Assembly (NCBI GenBank): GCA_950295325.1
Contig: OX485806.1
Coordinates: 33,914,001-33,978,000, forward strand
Reading direction: 5' to 3'
Source of the DNA: Polytrichum commune
Lineage: Eukaryota; Streptophyta; Polytrichopsida; Polytrichales; Polytrichaceae
DNA length: 64,000 nucleotides
The notes under the pieces were generated by a model. That model saw nothing but the letters and a program-made list of their open reading frames with translations. It was not told the origin of the DNA and searched no databases. Positions within the stretch are counted from its first letter, which is position 1. Every line of letters begins with the position of its first letter. Positions 12,271 to 21,309 of this stretch are shown here, in pieces. The translations under genes were made by a program, and so were the position numbers.

Positions 12271-12703
12271 TGTCACGTGAGGTGACATCGGGGGCTAAGT
12301 CACGTCAACTTAGGAGTAAATGGACTCCATTAGGAGTCCATGTGTGTTGGGATGAGTAACGGACTCCATTGGGAGTCCTAGTTAGTTGTTCATCCACTCC
12401 ATGGATGAACTCCACATTGGATTGGGGTTGTATGGAGAGGAAGGCCTCTTGACTTGCCATTGTTGTCAAGTCAAGTCTTGTGAGTGTGTTTTGAGAGAGA
12501 GAGAGAGCTTGTTGTTGCTTTCTCATGGCTATGGTGTAGTAGATTATGAGTAAAGCCTTTGCATTCTTTCTCCACCACTTGCACTCTTGGATTCTCCCTT
12601 CGTGGAGTGAGAGATAGCTTGACTCTTGTGTGTGAATTTTAGAGTTTCTTAAGCTTTGTAAGGAGACATTTTAGTTTCTTAAGCTTGGAGAGAGAAACCC
12701 TCA
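12271..12703 (+). repeat. 5' LTR of the methyltransferase element (433 bp)
   Basis: Matches 21742-22174 over its full length without a difference I can see. It starts with TGTCACGTGAGGTGACA, itself a palindrome. The last 105 bp found at the end of the 3' LTR are missing here: after CCCTCAT the 5' copy goes on with ACTTGACAAC into the leader. A primer-binding site complementary to a plant initiator tRNA-Met (TGGTATCAGAGC-like) is not visible directly downstream. Confidence 0.9.
12274..12307 (+). promoter_or_regulatory. G-box and ACGT-core motifs in U3
   Basis: CACGTG, a perfect G-box, lies at 12274-12279 and TCACGTCA at 12300-12307. Both are ACGT-core sites of the kind bound by plant bZIP (and, for CACGTG, bHLH) factors. 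They lie in the first 40 bp of the U3 and are repeated in the 3' LTR. Binding is inferred from motif only. Confidence 0.4.
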
Positions 12704-13032
12704 TACTTGACAACAATTGTGCAAATTTTTCATTTTTGGTTGTATTTCTGAGCCAGAATGGCCCAGTAATGAGAGCAAATGAGTGATACAAGTGTTTGAA
12801 AGCTTAGTTTGTCATTTCTTGCAACCTTCAAGAAGATTTTGAGAGAAATCTTCCCATTTTTCTTTTGTTGTCTCTTTGTGTTTTCTTCAAGTGTTGATGA
12901 TTGAATCTTGAGATTCCATTTGGTCTCAAGATTCTCAAGTCACATCATTCTTGCTTGCAATTTGTAATTTTTTAAATCGACAAACAAACACAAACCAAAC
13001 ATAAAATCCGAATTTTTTTTATAATATTTTTT

Positions 13033-13222
13033 TGAGCTCCGGAGCTCCACGGACACTCTTGGAGCTCCTGGAGCTCCTGGAGCTCCAATTCTGCACCCCG
13101 GGCGGCCAAATCCCGGGCCGGGGCCGGAGACATCCCGGGCCGGGGGCGGGCGGGCGGCGGCCGGGCCCCACGGCGAGGTGGCAGCGGGCCGGGCCGGGGG
13201 CGGGCGGGCGGCAGCCTGGCCC
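13033..13222 (+). repeat. GC-rich, CpG-dense block with internal direct repeats
   Basis: Contains repeated GGAGCTCCTGGAGCTCC and two copies of a segment beginning CGGGCCGGGGGCGGGCGGGC, about 60 bp apart. It stands out sharply from the AT-rich leader and would fold strongly as RNA. Confidence 0.75.
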
Positions 13223-13259
13223 CCCTTTCCCCTTTTCAAGTAAGCTTTTGCCTCAAATA

Positions 13260-13490
13260 AAGTTGCTTAATTAAGTTTATTAATTAAGTTAGTTAGCTTA
13301 ATTAGTTAATTAGGTTAGTTAATTAACTTAGATTAACTTAATTATTTAGGTTCATTAGTTTAAGTTAATTAAGTTAAGTGGAGTTAAATTAACTTAATTA
13401 AGTTAATTCATTTAAGTTAATTAAGTTAATTAAGTTAATTAATTTAGGCTAATTAAGTTACTTAGATTAAGTTTCATTAAGTTAATTCAT
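13260..13490. repeat. Degenerate TTAATTAAGTT tandem repeat
   Basis: Low-complexity AT sequence made of variants of TTAATTAAGTTAG, much of it self-complementary through TTAATTAA. Confidence 0.75.
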
Positions 13491-13617
13491 TTTTTTTGTT
13501 TTGTTTTTTTTGTTTTATTATTTTATTATTTTAATTTTTAAATAAACCGGATTTTTTTATTTTTATTTTATTTTTTACTTTCACTTTCAAATTTGGCATT
13601 TCATTGTCACAAACTTT

Positions 13618-13912
13618 GAGGCTCAAATTTGGGGGCATACTAGCTCCGATTGAAGTGAAATTTGAGCCTATTTTGTGTGAAATTTGCCAAGGAATCCAAT
13701 GGTGTAATTGGATTTTTGATTGGAAGTCAAAATCATTGCTGAAATTGCTAATTTCAACGCTGATTTTTGTTTTTGGGAGCAAATTAACTCCGATTGGAGT
13801 GAAATTTGAGCCTAATTTGTGTGAAATCTTCCTAGGAGTCCATTGGTGCACTTAGTTTGTTGATTGGAGTTCATAATCACCTTGGAAATGAGCCTTTTCA
13901 ACGCTGATTTTT
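13618..13912 (+). repeat. Two tandem copies of a roughly 150-bp leader repeat
   Basis: Copy one (about 13618-13765) and copy two (about 13776-13912) share CTCCGATTG(A/G)AGTGAAATT, GAGCCTA(T/A)TTTGTGTGAAAT, CCAATGGTG/CCATTGGTG and TTTCAACGCTGATTTTT in the same order. Confidence 0.75.
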
Positions 13913-14067
13913 CATTTTAATTACCAATCTCCAACCTTTGCACAATTTTGGAATTCTGGGGGCATAAACACTTGGCATTTGGCAAGGGATTGCCATTTAG
14001 ATAGCCCGCAACAGGTGCAGGTTGCCATTACCTTGTAGATAGTTGCAGGTACTCAAGTGATTATTTT

Positions 14068-17000
14068 ATGGTGCAAACTAGGAGCCGATATTATCGATCT
14101 CCATCACCAGATTACTTGGAGGACGTGCATACCACAAATCTTGAGCCAGAGGTAGATACCAACGAGGCTTTTGAGCCTATTTCGGCGTTGGACACTACTA
14201 GTAGGCTTCGGATTTGGAGTGTCGGCACGTTCGACGACATGGAGGACGATCGCCACAATTCATTGCGTGATCGGTTCTCAGGTCGAGCTGGGGGCATTTC
14301 CTTGCCCGATTGGAAACTCCGGTTTCGTACCTGGATTAAGGAGAAACGCCAAAGGTCTTCCAATTTCAATGATTGGTATGCCTTTGAACTTCTGCCTCAG
14401 CATTTGGAGTATGAGGCACTCCAAACTTACGAACGCTGGACAGAGGGTCATCAGCGACAACTTCGGGAGGTGGAGCAGTATTGGGAGGCCCGGGTTGAGC
14501 TTATTTCAGCCCTTAAAGATGGGGCGATTGCCACCTTAGCTCCACCTACCTTAAAGGAGGAGGATCCACTGGAGGAGTCTGAGGACCAAGAACTGGCATT
14601 TGGGCCAATGGTGGCTGGCAGTAGCACGGCTACCCTTTCACGGATGGCACGTGCTACACAGGCAGCATTGACGGCTGTTGGTCCACCACCTCCGTTTAAT
14701 CCCCTTACTGAATTTGTCGCACATTTGGAAGTGGAGTATGGTGGGTTTCGGCGAGACCAGATGCAGCGCATCCAGGATTTCCGCCGAGAGAAGGATGATA
14801 CTCCACGGACCATGTATACGCGACTCGCGCGATTTGCTGTGGAGTCGGGAGGTGTTTTTGCTGAGAGTCAGCTTGTTAAAATCTTTTTGTCTAAGATTGA
14901 CAAGCGGCTACTTGAGTTGGCATCACCTCGGATTATCCTCGACTACGAGGGCCGAGCTACGCTTGCACAAGCGTTTGCCGTGGTTGAGAAATGTGATCGG
15001 GCTCTTTGCCAACATGATGCCACGGATATGGTATCTTGGATGACAGAGAGTCCGAAACCAAGAAGAATTGTCACAGCTACTAGCAATTTAGCTGAGACTC
15101 AACCCGTCAAGGAGCAAAAGATTTTGCATTGTTGGGGTTGTGGAGAAGCTGGTCATTCGAAGAATGATCCCAATTGTCCTAAGAAGAAGAAAACTCAGCC
15201 TTTGGGAAAATTCAAACAAAAGATGGAACCAGTAAGGGCAGGGGACAATTCTAAGAAGAGACAATTGAAATGTAGCCATTGTGGTGGCACTAATCACGAT
15301 GTGGATCATTGTTTCCTACTTCATCCTGAGATGCGGCCTGCCAGTTATGTCACTGGAAAGTCTCCAAGGGAGCAGAGTCTTGAGGCTAAGGTGGCAGAGC
15401 TTGAGCAAAAGCTCAAATCTTCTGCATCTTTTGCTCAAATTTCTGAGCCGCATGTGGGTGGTGGCACCTCGGGTTCGGACATGTATATGTTTGGAGCAGC
15501 TGGAGAGGTGGTGGCGGCGGCTTCTACTCGCTCACAAACATTGGCAGATGCGGTGGCTTCCACGAGTGGTGGTAGCAACGAGGTGCTACATCCTCGCCAT
15601 GCCGGACCAGCTGATCAAATTGGTCAAGCACGTTTACCTCTTTCATTTGGATTGGTAGACACCACTGTTGTTGGGGCTAAAAACCCTGTACCTTTGAGAG
15701 ATGGGGATTCCATCTCGAAGGATGTTACGCAGGCATTGGCATATAAAATTCTCCATATGCCAATTTTCTCGGGTTCGGAGTTTATAGCTTCGGATTTCAA
15801 GCCTGCTGCAGTTTTTCATTTAGCTGGGAGAATGTTAGAAGGTAAGGCGGATTTGCCATCCCTTCAAGTATCCCAAGCTGTGGTTGACGTACCTGTGGCT
15901 GAGGAGGTGGAGGACTTAGCCAATTTGCGAGCGAGTCTTGCGGATGCGGCGATCATTGCTTTTGGTAAGCAAACTGATATTCCTCCAGCATCAATTTCAG
16001 CAGTGGATACGTCGTTTGCGAATTATGCGTCCGGAGCGGCATATCTTGCAGACATTTCTGCAAGGCCTGCTCGCGAACGGCATAATTTGCAACCAGGAGT
16101 TGTACGGCTGATAAACGACAAATCTTTGTTTGTTGTTTCACGTACGGATATGCCCACTATCCGTGCTACACCACTGAGAGTTATGATGGATTCCGGTGCT
16201 CAACCGGTTATGATTGGCAAAGGACTCGCTGACAGTCTTGGATTGACGCCAGCAAGCTTGGATCCTTGTCCATTCACTATTGTGACTTCAGTAGGGGGCA
16301 CTGAACGTGCAACAGGTTATACCAAGGCACCTCTACGTTTGATTTTTCATGTGGGGGCAGGGCCTACTTACACTCATTTGTCAATGAAGTGTGTTGTTAC
16401 TAATGCTACCAACTATGATATACTTGTTGGTCAGCAAGCTCTTTACCCACTTGGCTTTGGTTTGGATAATTGGACGGAAGAGGCATGGATTAGACCGGGA
16501 TGGTCCACTGGAGATGGTAGGAAGGTATTTATTCCCGTCACATTTGCAGCCACTGCTATGACTATGGTTGCGGAGGCAATGTTTGGTTGCAGCGGTTTAG
16601 TTGCAGATTTGCCTTGTGCTCCAGTTTTATTGGAGGAAACAATGGATTACACTTGTAATGCGGCAGAACAACAATTTTTACCATCTTTTCAAATTCCTGC
16701 TCGACATTTCAAGGATCCACCTCCACCATGGCGAACTCCTAAGGAGTTATCCGACCATTGTCGACACATTGTAGCGGATTTGGAGCTTGGAGAGGCACCC
16801 CCAACTTCATCCTTATTTTCTTTTGCTCAACTCATTCGTTGGCAACCATCACTTGAAGGTATTGTCCTTGTGGAGATCTTTGGAGGCATTGGCACAGGTT
16901 TGGCGGCAGTGTTGGAAGCTGGAATTACAGTTTGGCGATATATTCATGTGGACAATGGGTATGCAGCCAACAGAGCCGTCCGACACCACATCCAACAATT

Positions 17001-18165
17001 GTTGTTGAGATACCCCGCACAATTGTCAGCCTCTGCCATTCATGGATGTTGTGGTCAACTTCCTCAAGATGTCACTATGATTAGTGATGAGGATTTGAGA
17101 AGGTTGGGCCACGTGGATTTGATTATTGCAGGATGGCCTTGTCAAGGCCATTCGCGGGCAGGAACTGGCCAGGGATTGGATGATCCTAGGTCTAGTTTGT
17201 TTGCGGATTTGATGCGATTGATGCAATGGTGGTTTACCCACCAATCGACTCCGCCAGGGTACATTTTCGAAAATGTACCATTATTGGGTGATACCCGGCA
17301 CAAAGTGGTGAAGGATAGTGAGTACATTAACCAAATTCTGGGTACTCCAACATTTCTGGATGCTGCATCTTTGGGATCCTTTGCTCATCGGCCTCGTTGG
17401 TTTTGGACCAACTTGGTATCACCTCGGGTGCTTTCAGTGGCGATTGCCCGCATTCCCCGCCTTATGGATCGCAAGGTGGATGACATTTTAGATGATCATC
17501 GTGTTTCCTTGGCAGTTACCAAGGATGACACCTTGCCATTTGCATTAATTAACAAGGTGGGAATTCCGAGAGGTGCACTACCTACTTTTGTGACATATCC
17601 ACAGTCTTTTGCATTTCGATCTCGTGGACCTGGCATGGTTTGGGATTCAAAATCCCAAACTTATGAGGAGCCTACGGCAGATGAGCGGGAACGCGCCATG
17701 GGTTTTCTTACAGGTACCACAGCTGCTCACGGGCTTCAGGAAGGTCAGAGACGTTTCCTATTGGGGCAAGCTATGGATCTTAATAGCATTGTGTGGATAA
17801 TTGGAATTTGTCTTGCTGCTCAACAACGTATAGATGACCAATTGCTTACTCTGAGGGCAGAGAACAATGGTCAGGGGGCAATGGAGCCGCAATCCAAGGA
17901 TCACATTGAGGTCAATGATACCGAGGGATTATTTCCTTTGAAACTTCATGTTGCGGAAGAGCTTCGAGCCCAACGTGTTTTTTCAGCTTTGGCCCAAGAG
18001 TTTGGGAAGTTGGAGGCCCATAAAATGTTTCCACTTCTATTTCTTGGTGATACTTCATATGTGGGTAGCTATTTAGCTACACAAACTGATTGTAGTGGAG
18101 AGGATACGCATTTGGATTCAAGTGCAGATGATGGGGGCAAAGGTGTTGCCCTCTCCACGGACTAG
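14068..18165 (+). CDS. Gag-protease-DNA cytosine-5 methyltransferase polyprotein (ORF1)
   Basis: 1365 residues from ATG 14068 to TAG 18163. Gag: about 1-335, with a retrotransposon-gag core near 210-310. Zinc knuckles: CWGC...H at C355 and CSHCGGTNHDVDHC at C402 (CCHC). Retropepsin: MMDSGAQPV with catalytic D708. C5-DNA methyltransferase: about 925-1250, with motif I VEIFGGIGTGLA (F938), motif IV GWPCQGHSRAG (nucleophile C1025), motif VI FENVP (E1068), motif VIII HRPRW (R1108, R1110), and a terminal GQAMD motif. The spacing and the GIGTGL / WRYI features resemble the DNMT3/DRM group more than DNMT1/CMT. All catalytic residues I can check are present. A likely role is methylating the element's own DNA or its target chromatin; that is inference. 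It is in the same frame as ORF2 and separated by one stop codon. Confidence 0.92.
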   Translation: MVQTRSRYYRSPSPDYLEDVHTTNLEPEVDTNEAFEPISALDTTSRLRIWSVGTFDDMEDDRHNSLRDRFSGRAGGISLPDWKLRFRTWIKEKRQRSSNFNDWYAFELLPQHLEYEALQTYERWTEGHQRQLREVEQYWEARVELISALKDGAIATLAPPTLKEEDPLEESEDQELAFGPMVAGSSTATLSRMARATQAALTAVGPPPPFNPLTEFVAHLEVEYGGFRRDQMQRIQDFRREKDDTPRTMYTRLARFAVESGGVFAESQLVKIFLSKIDKRLLELASPRIILDYEGRATLAQAFAVVEKCDRALCQHDATDMVSWMTESPKPRRIVTATSNLAETQPVKEQKILHCWGCGEAGHSKNDPNCPKKKKTQPLGKFKQKMEPVRAGDNSKKRQLKCSHCGGTNHDVDHCFLLHPEMRPASYVTGKSPREQSLEAKVAELEQKLKSSASFAQISEPHVGGGTSGSDMYMFGAAGEVVAAASTRSQTLADAVASTSGGSNEVLHPRHAGPADQIGQARLPLSFGLVDTTVVGAKNPVPLRDGDSISKDVTQALAYKILHMPIFSGSEFIASDFKPAAVFHLAGRMLEGKADLPSLQVSQAVVDVPVAEEVEDLANLRASLADAAIIAFGKQTDIPPASISAVDTSFANYASGAAYLADISARPARERHNLQPGVVRLINDKSLFVVSRTDMPTIRATPLRVMMDSGAQPVMIGKGLADSLGLTPASLDPCPFTIVTSVGGTERATGYTKAPLRLIFHVGAGPTYTHLSMKCVVTNATNYDILVGQQALYPLGFGLDNWTEEAWIRPGWSTGDGRKVFIPVTFAATAMTMVAEAMFGCSGLVADLPCAPVLLEETMDYTCNAAEQQFLPSFQIPARHFKDPPPPWRTPKELSDHCRHIVADLELGEAPPTSSLFSFAQLIRWQPSLEGIVLVEIFGGIGTGLAAVLEAGITVWRYIHVDNGYAANRAVRHHIQQLLLRYPAQLSASAIHGCCGQLPQDVTMISDEDLRRLGHVDLIIAGWPCQGHSRAGTGQGLDDPRSSLFADLMRLMQWWFTHQSTPPGYIFENVPLLGDTRHKVVKDSEYINQILGTPTFLDAASLGSFAHRPRWFWTNLVSPRVLSVAIARIPRLMDRKVDDILDDHRVSLAVTKDDTLPFALINKVGIPRGALPTFVTYPQSFAFRSRGPGMVWDSKSQTYEEPTADERERAMGFLTGTTAAHGLQEGQRRFLLGQAMDLNSIVWIIGICLAAQQRIDDQLLTLRAENNGQGAMEPQSKDHIEVNDTEGLFPLKLHVAEELRAQRVFSALAQEFGKLEAHKMFPLLFLGDTSYVGSYLATQTDCSGEDTHLDSSADDGGKGVALSTD

Positions 18166-18171
18166 CAATCA
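18163..18171 (+). promoter_or_regulatory. UAG-CAA-UCA stop-codon readthrough signal
   Basis: ORF1 ends in TAG followed directly by CAATCA. This fits UAG-CAR-YYA, the tobamovirus-type leaky stop context known to promote readthrough in plants. ORF1 and ORF2 share the same frame and no other in-frame stop lies between them, so readthrough would yield a 2413-residue Gag-PR-DNMT-Pol fusion in minor amounts. Confidence 0.75.
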
Positions 18172-21100
18172 CAGGCTGTGCTGGCACCAATTGGCAATCC
18201 TTCTATGAAGAAGGAAACCACGGAGTTTGACGATTGGCCAATTGAAGTGGGGCCAAAGCTTACTGGTGCCGAAGCACGAAAGGTACGGGCATTTATTCGC
18301 TCTTACCGTAATTGTTTTGCCTTTAGTCTTCATGATCTTGAAGGATATAAAGGTAAACCTGTTCGTATTCAACTCGAGGACGACCACCCTATTTTCAGAC
18401 GGCCGTACAGACTTAGTACCTCTGAAAGGTTGGGTGTTCAAACTCGATGTCAAGAGTTATTGGCAGCGGAATTGATTGAACTCTCCAATGGAGAGTATGC
18501 TTGTGCCACGGTTATGCCGTCAAAGAAGGATATCTTTGGCAACTGGACGGAAAAACGGATGTGTGGTGATTATCGTCCAGTCAACCGCAAGACCAAGTCG
18601 GATCGATATCCAATGCCGATGCCGGAGGAGTTGTTTGATGCACTGGGATTTTCTAGAATCTTCAGCACTCTGGATTTGAGGTCTGGTTATCATCAATTAC
18701 CTTTGTTGTTGGGTGATCGGGTGAAGACCGCATTTTGGGGAATTGATAAAGATGGCAAGGATCAACTTTATCATTGGAAATTTCTGCCATTTGGTCTCAA
18801 GAATGCACCAGCTGAATTCCAGCGGGTGATGGACCAATTATTGGCCGGTTTGCCGTTTGCTAGATGTTACATTGATGATGTTATCATCTTTAGTAATAGT
18901 CCACAGGATCATGTGAGACATTTGCAAGCGGTATTTGAACGACTTCAACGGTGGGGACTCCGTTTACATCATGGTAAATGTAAGTTTTTCCATGATCAAT
19001 TGCCCTATTTGGGCCACATGATTGTTCCTGGCGGTCTTGGTGTGCAACAGGCGAAGGTGGACGCTTTGCACAAAATTCCCGCACCTAGTGATGTACCACG
19101 GCTTCGTGCATTTCTAGGATTGGCAAATTATTATAGGAGGTTTGTCAAAAACTTTAGTTTGATTGCCAAACCTCTTACCATTCTCACGGGGAAAGACCAA
19201 CCATGGATTTGGAGTCGGGAACAACAACAGGCATTTGATACATTGAAGCAGAGGCTCGGTTCTGCGCCAGTGCTTCGACGCCCGGATGTGTCTAGAGCTT
19301 TTCAATTGCACACGGATTGGAGTGCAGTGGGATTGGGAGCGGTATTGACACAGAAAGATGAAGAGGGGAAGGAATATGTGGTGGCTTATGCATCTAGAAG
19401 TAATAATAGTGCTGAATCTAATTATTCTTCTTATGAAGGCGAGGCCTTGGCGGCCGTTTGGGCCATTGCACATTTTCGACCTTATTTGTATGGGCAAAAG
19501 TTTACTTTGGTGACTGATCATCAGCCTTTAAAATGGCTTATGGAATCAGATAAGCTCACCGGGAAACTTGCTAGGTGGGCATTGTTACTTCAGGAATATG
19601 ATTTTGAAGTTGTTCACCGAGCAGGAATTGCCAACTTGGATGCAGACGGATTGTCTCGCAATCCAAGTCCTTCAGATGAGGATTTAACTGGAGCCAGGTG
19701 GCATGGAGATTGTGATCGTGAGGCAGTGCCGGGTTGGCATGCTGCCACATATCTCACAATGATATCGGGATTGGCTGCTGAGATCCTTGTAGAAGAACAG
19801 GATGAGGAGGTTGATAAATCTCTCGTTGTTAGTGATGTGTGGGAAGACCAGGCGGTCTTGCACAAACTTCAACAAGGGATATTTCCTCTTGGACTATCTG
19901 CTATGGAGCGAGATAGAGTTAGTCACAGGATAACAAGGTTTCGTTGGGCAAACAGCTTGTTATTTCGTGTGTGGCCGAACGGAACGAGGCGCATCGTTCC
20001 AAGGCCAGATCAAAGAGCTTCTTTGGTGCGGCAAGTGCACGAGGAGCTTGGACATTTTGGAGTGCGAAGGACACACTCTATGTTGCGCAACCAATATTGG
20101 TGGACTGGTATGTATCAACAGGTTGCCGCTTATGTTTCTAGATGTGAAGTATGTGACCGGGTCAGGTCAAGTTTTAATACTTTATCACCTCAACTTCAGC
20201 CTTTACCTATTATGGGCTTGGGATATCGTTGGTCTTTGGATTTTGCCGGACCACTTACTATCACTCCACGTGGCTCCAAGTATGTGCTGGTGATGGTGGA
20301 GCATTTTAGTAAGTGGATTGAACTCGTGGCTCTTCCCCAAAATTCCTCAGAATTGGCGGCTATGGCATTTCTTGATCGAGTTTTGGCACGGTTTGGAGCA
20401 CCTGCAGAGGTGTTGACGGATCAAGGGAGAGAATTTCTTGGATCTTTCGAGGCTTTGTGCACCAAGGCTTTTATTGATCATCGGACAACTTCCAGAGATC
20501 ACCCTGAGGCAGATGGCTTAGCTGAACGAGTTGTTCAGACGGTTAAGCGCGGTTTGCGGAAGTATGGATTGCTTCATGGCAACCATCGCGATTGGGACTT
20601 GATGTTACCATGGATAGCAATGGGTTATCGTTTCAGCAGGCAAGCATCTTTGGCATCCTATAGTCTTTACCAACTCTTGTATGGACGGGAACCAATTTTA
20701 CCTAGCTCGGTGCGAGAGAAATTGGCTCCCGTGGTAAACTTGGATGATCCAGATGTTTGGGCTCAATGTCTTCATGACCGAGCAGCGTTCTTCCAAAAGG
20801 CCATGCCTATGGCTATGGAGAACTTGAATATTGCTCAACATCGTGATACATTACGGTATGCCCGGATCCGCAGTGGAGCTTATCGACCTCAGGTTCGTAG
20901 ATTTTCCAAGGGGGATTATGTTTACTTGCAACGGGAGGCGCCTACGACATTGGATGTCAAGGCTGGGCGCACGATTTTGCGGGTAAAAGATGTCTTGCCA
21001 AGTGGTATATTATTGCTTGAAGGCAAGGATGGACGGGAATGTCGTGAGCATTCAAAGAATTGTGCTCCATGTCACCTTCCCATCGACGGCTCTGTGCATC

Positions 21101-21309
21101 CCGAGTTGGCGGTTGTGCCACAGGGTCTGCCTTGTTATGTTTGTGGAGAGAAGAAAGGAGCTGCAACAATGTTATTGTGCGACCAATGTCAACGTGGATG
21201 GCACATGGCATGTTTGACACCTCCCCTTTTGACTCTTCCTTCTGGCAATTGGGTTTGTCCTCGTTGTCGGAAAGCCTCTCATTCCGTGGCCGTTAATGGT
21301 CATGATTGA
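18166..21309 (+). CDS. Pol: RT, RNase H, integrase with C-terminal PHD finger (ORF2)
   Basis: Continues ORF1 in frame after the leaky stop (first internal ATG is 18205). Residues are numbered for the fusion. RT: STLDLRSGYHQL, LPFGLKNAPAEF and catalytic YIDD (1601-1604). RNase H: HTDWSAVGLGAVLTQ (D1750), SYEGEALAAVWA, TDHQPLKWL. Integrase: zinc region H1991...CEVC, then D2058 (LDFAGPL), D2118 (LTDQGREF) and E2153 (ADGLAERV), all intact. After the integrase C-terminal barrel follows a PHD finger (2356-2400, nt 21133-21267): CYVC, LLCDQCQRGWHMAC, NWVCPRC, a complete C4HC3 set. PHD fingers often read histone H3 tails, so it could guide integration, much as chromodomains do in chromoviruses; that is inference. 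No stops or frameshifts occur in 1047 codons. Confidence 0.92.
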   Translation, partial: QSQAVLAPIGNPSMKKETTEFDDWPIEVGPKLTGAEARKVRAFIRSYRNCFAFSLHDLEGYKGKPVRIQLEDDHPIFRRPYRLSTSERLGVQTRCQELLAAELIELSNGEYACATVMPSKKDIFGNWTEKRMCGDYRPVNRKTKSDRYPMPMPEELFDALGFSRIFSTLDLRSGYHQLPLLLGDRVKTAFWGIDKDGKDQLYHWKFLPFGLKNAPAEFQRVMDQLLAGLPFARCYIDDVIIFSNSPQDHVRHLQAVFERLQRWGLRLHHGKCKFFHDQLPYLGHMIVPGGLGVQQAKVDALHKIPAPSDVPRLRAFLGLANYYRRFVKNFSLIAKPLTILTGKDQPWIWSREQQQAFDTLKQRLGSAPVLRRPDVSRAFQLHTDWSAVGLGAVLTQKDEEGKEYVVAYASRSNNSAESNYSSYEGEALAAVWAIAHFRPYLYGQKFTLVTDHQPLKWLMESDKLTGKLARWALLLQEYDFEVVHRAGIANLDADGLSRNPSPSDEDLTGARWHGDCDREAVPGWHAATYLTMISGLAAEILVEEQDEEVDKSLVVSDVWEDQAVLHKLQQGIFPLGLSAMERDRVSHRITRFRWANSLLFRVWPNGTRRIVPRPDQRASLVRQVHEELGHFGVRRTHSMLRNQYWWTGMYQQVAAYVSRCEVCDRVRSSFNTLSPQLQPLPIMGLGYRWSLDFAGPLTITPRGSKYVLVMVEHFSKWIELVALPQNSSELAAMAFLDRVLARFGAPAEVLTDQGREFLGSFEALCTKAFIDHRTTSRDHPEADGLAERVVQTVKRGLRKYGLLHGNHRDWDLMLPWIAMGYRFSRQASLASYSLYQLLYGREPILPSSVREKLAPVVNLDDPDVWAQCLHDRAAFFQKAMPMAMENLNIAQHRDTLRYARIRSGAYRPQVRRFSKGDYVYLQREAPTTLDVKAGRTILRVKDVLPSGILLLEGKDGRECREHSKNCAPCHLPIDGSVHPELAVVPQGLPCYVCGEKKGAATMLLCDQCQRGWHMACLTPPLLTLPSGNWVCPRCRKASHSVAVNGHD

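Larger units (their letters stand above)
12704..14067 (+). other. Untranslated leader of the methyltransferase element
   Basis: A long non-coding leader between 5' LTR and Gag ATG. It contains four compositionally different blocks: T-rich unique sequence (12704-13030), a very GC-rich CpG-dense block (13033-13222), a block of degenerate TTAATTAAGTT repeats (13260-13490), and two copies of a roughly 150-bp repeat (13618-13912). Packaging, dimerisation and translation signals would be expected here, but none can be named from sequence. No clear primer-binding site was found. Confidence 0.6.

Noticed and set aside
12271-12703. 433 bp as the full LTR length
   Set aside because: It has TG...CA ends, but the CATC duplication lies after the extra 105 bp at the 3' side, and the related solo LTR ends in the same ACGACA.
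12704-12760. Primer-binding site after the 5' LTR
   Set aside because: TGGTTGTATTTCTGAGCC at 12736 only loosely resembles an initiator tRNA-Met site (TGGTATCAGAGC) and lies 33 bp from the LTR; too weak to annotate.
14068-18165. The methyltransferase as a host gene
   Set aside because: It is in one frame with Gag, zinc knuckles and a retropepsin, lies between LTRs, and is followed by in-frame Pol.
18178-18204. Independent start of Pol at 18178
   Set aside because: That codon is GTG. The first ATG is 18205, which lies 4.1 kb downstream of the Gag ATG; readthrough of the UAG explains expression better.
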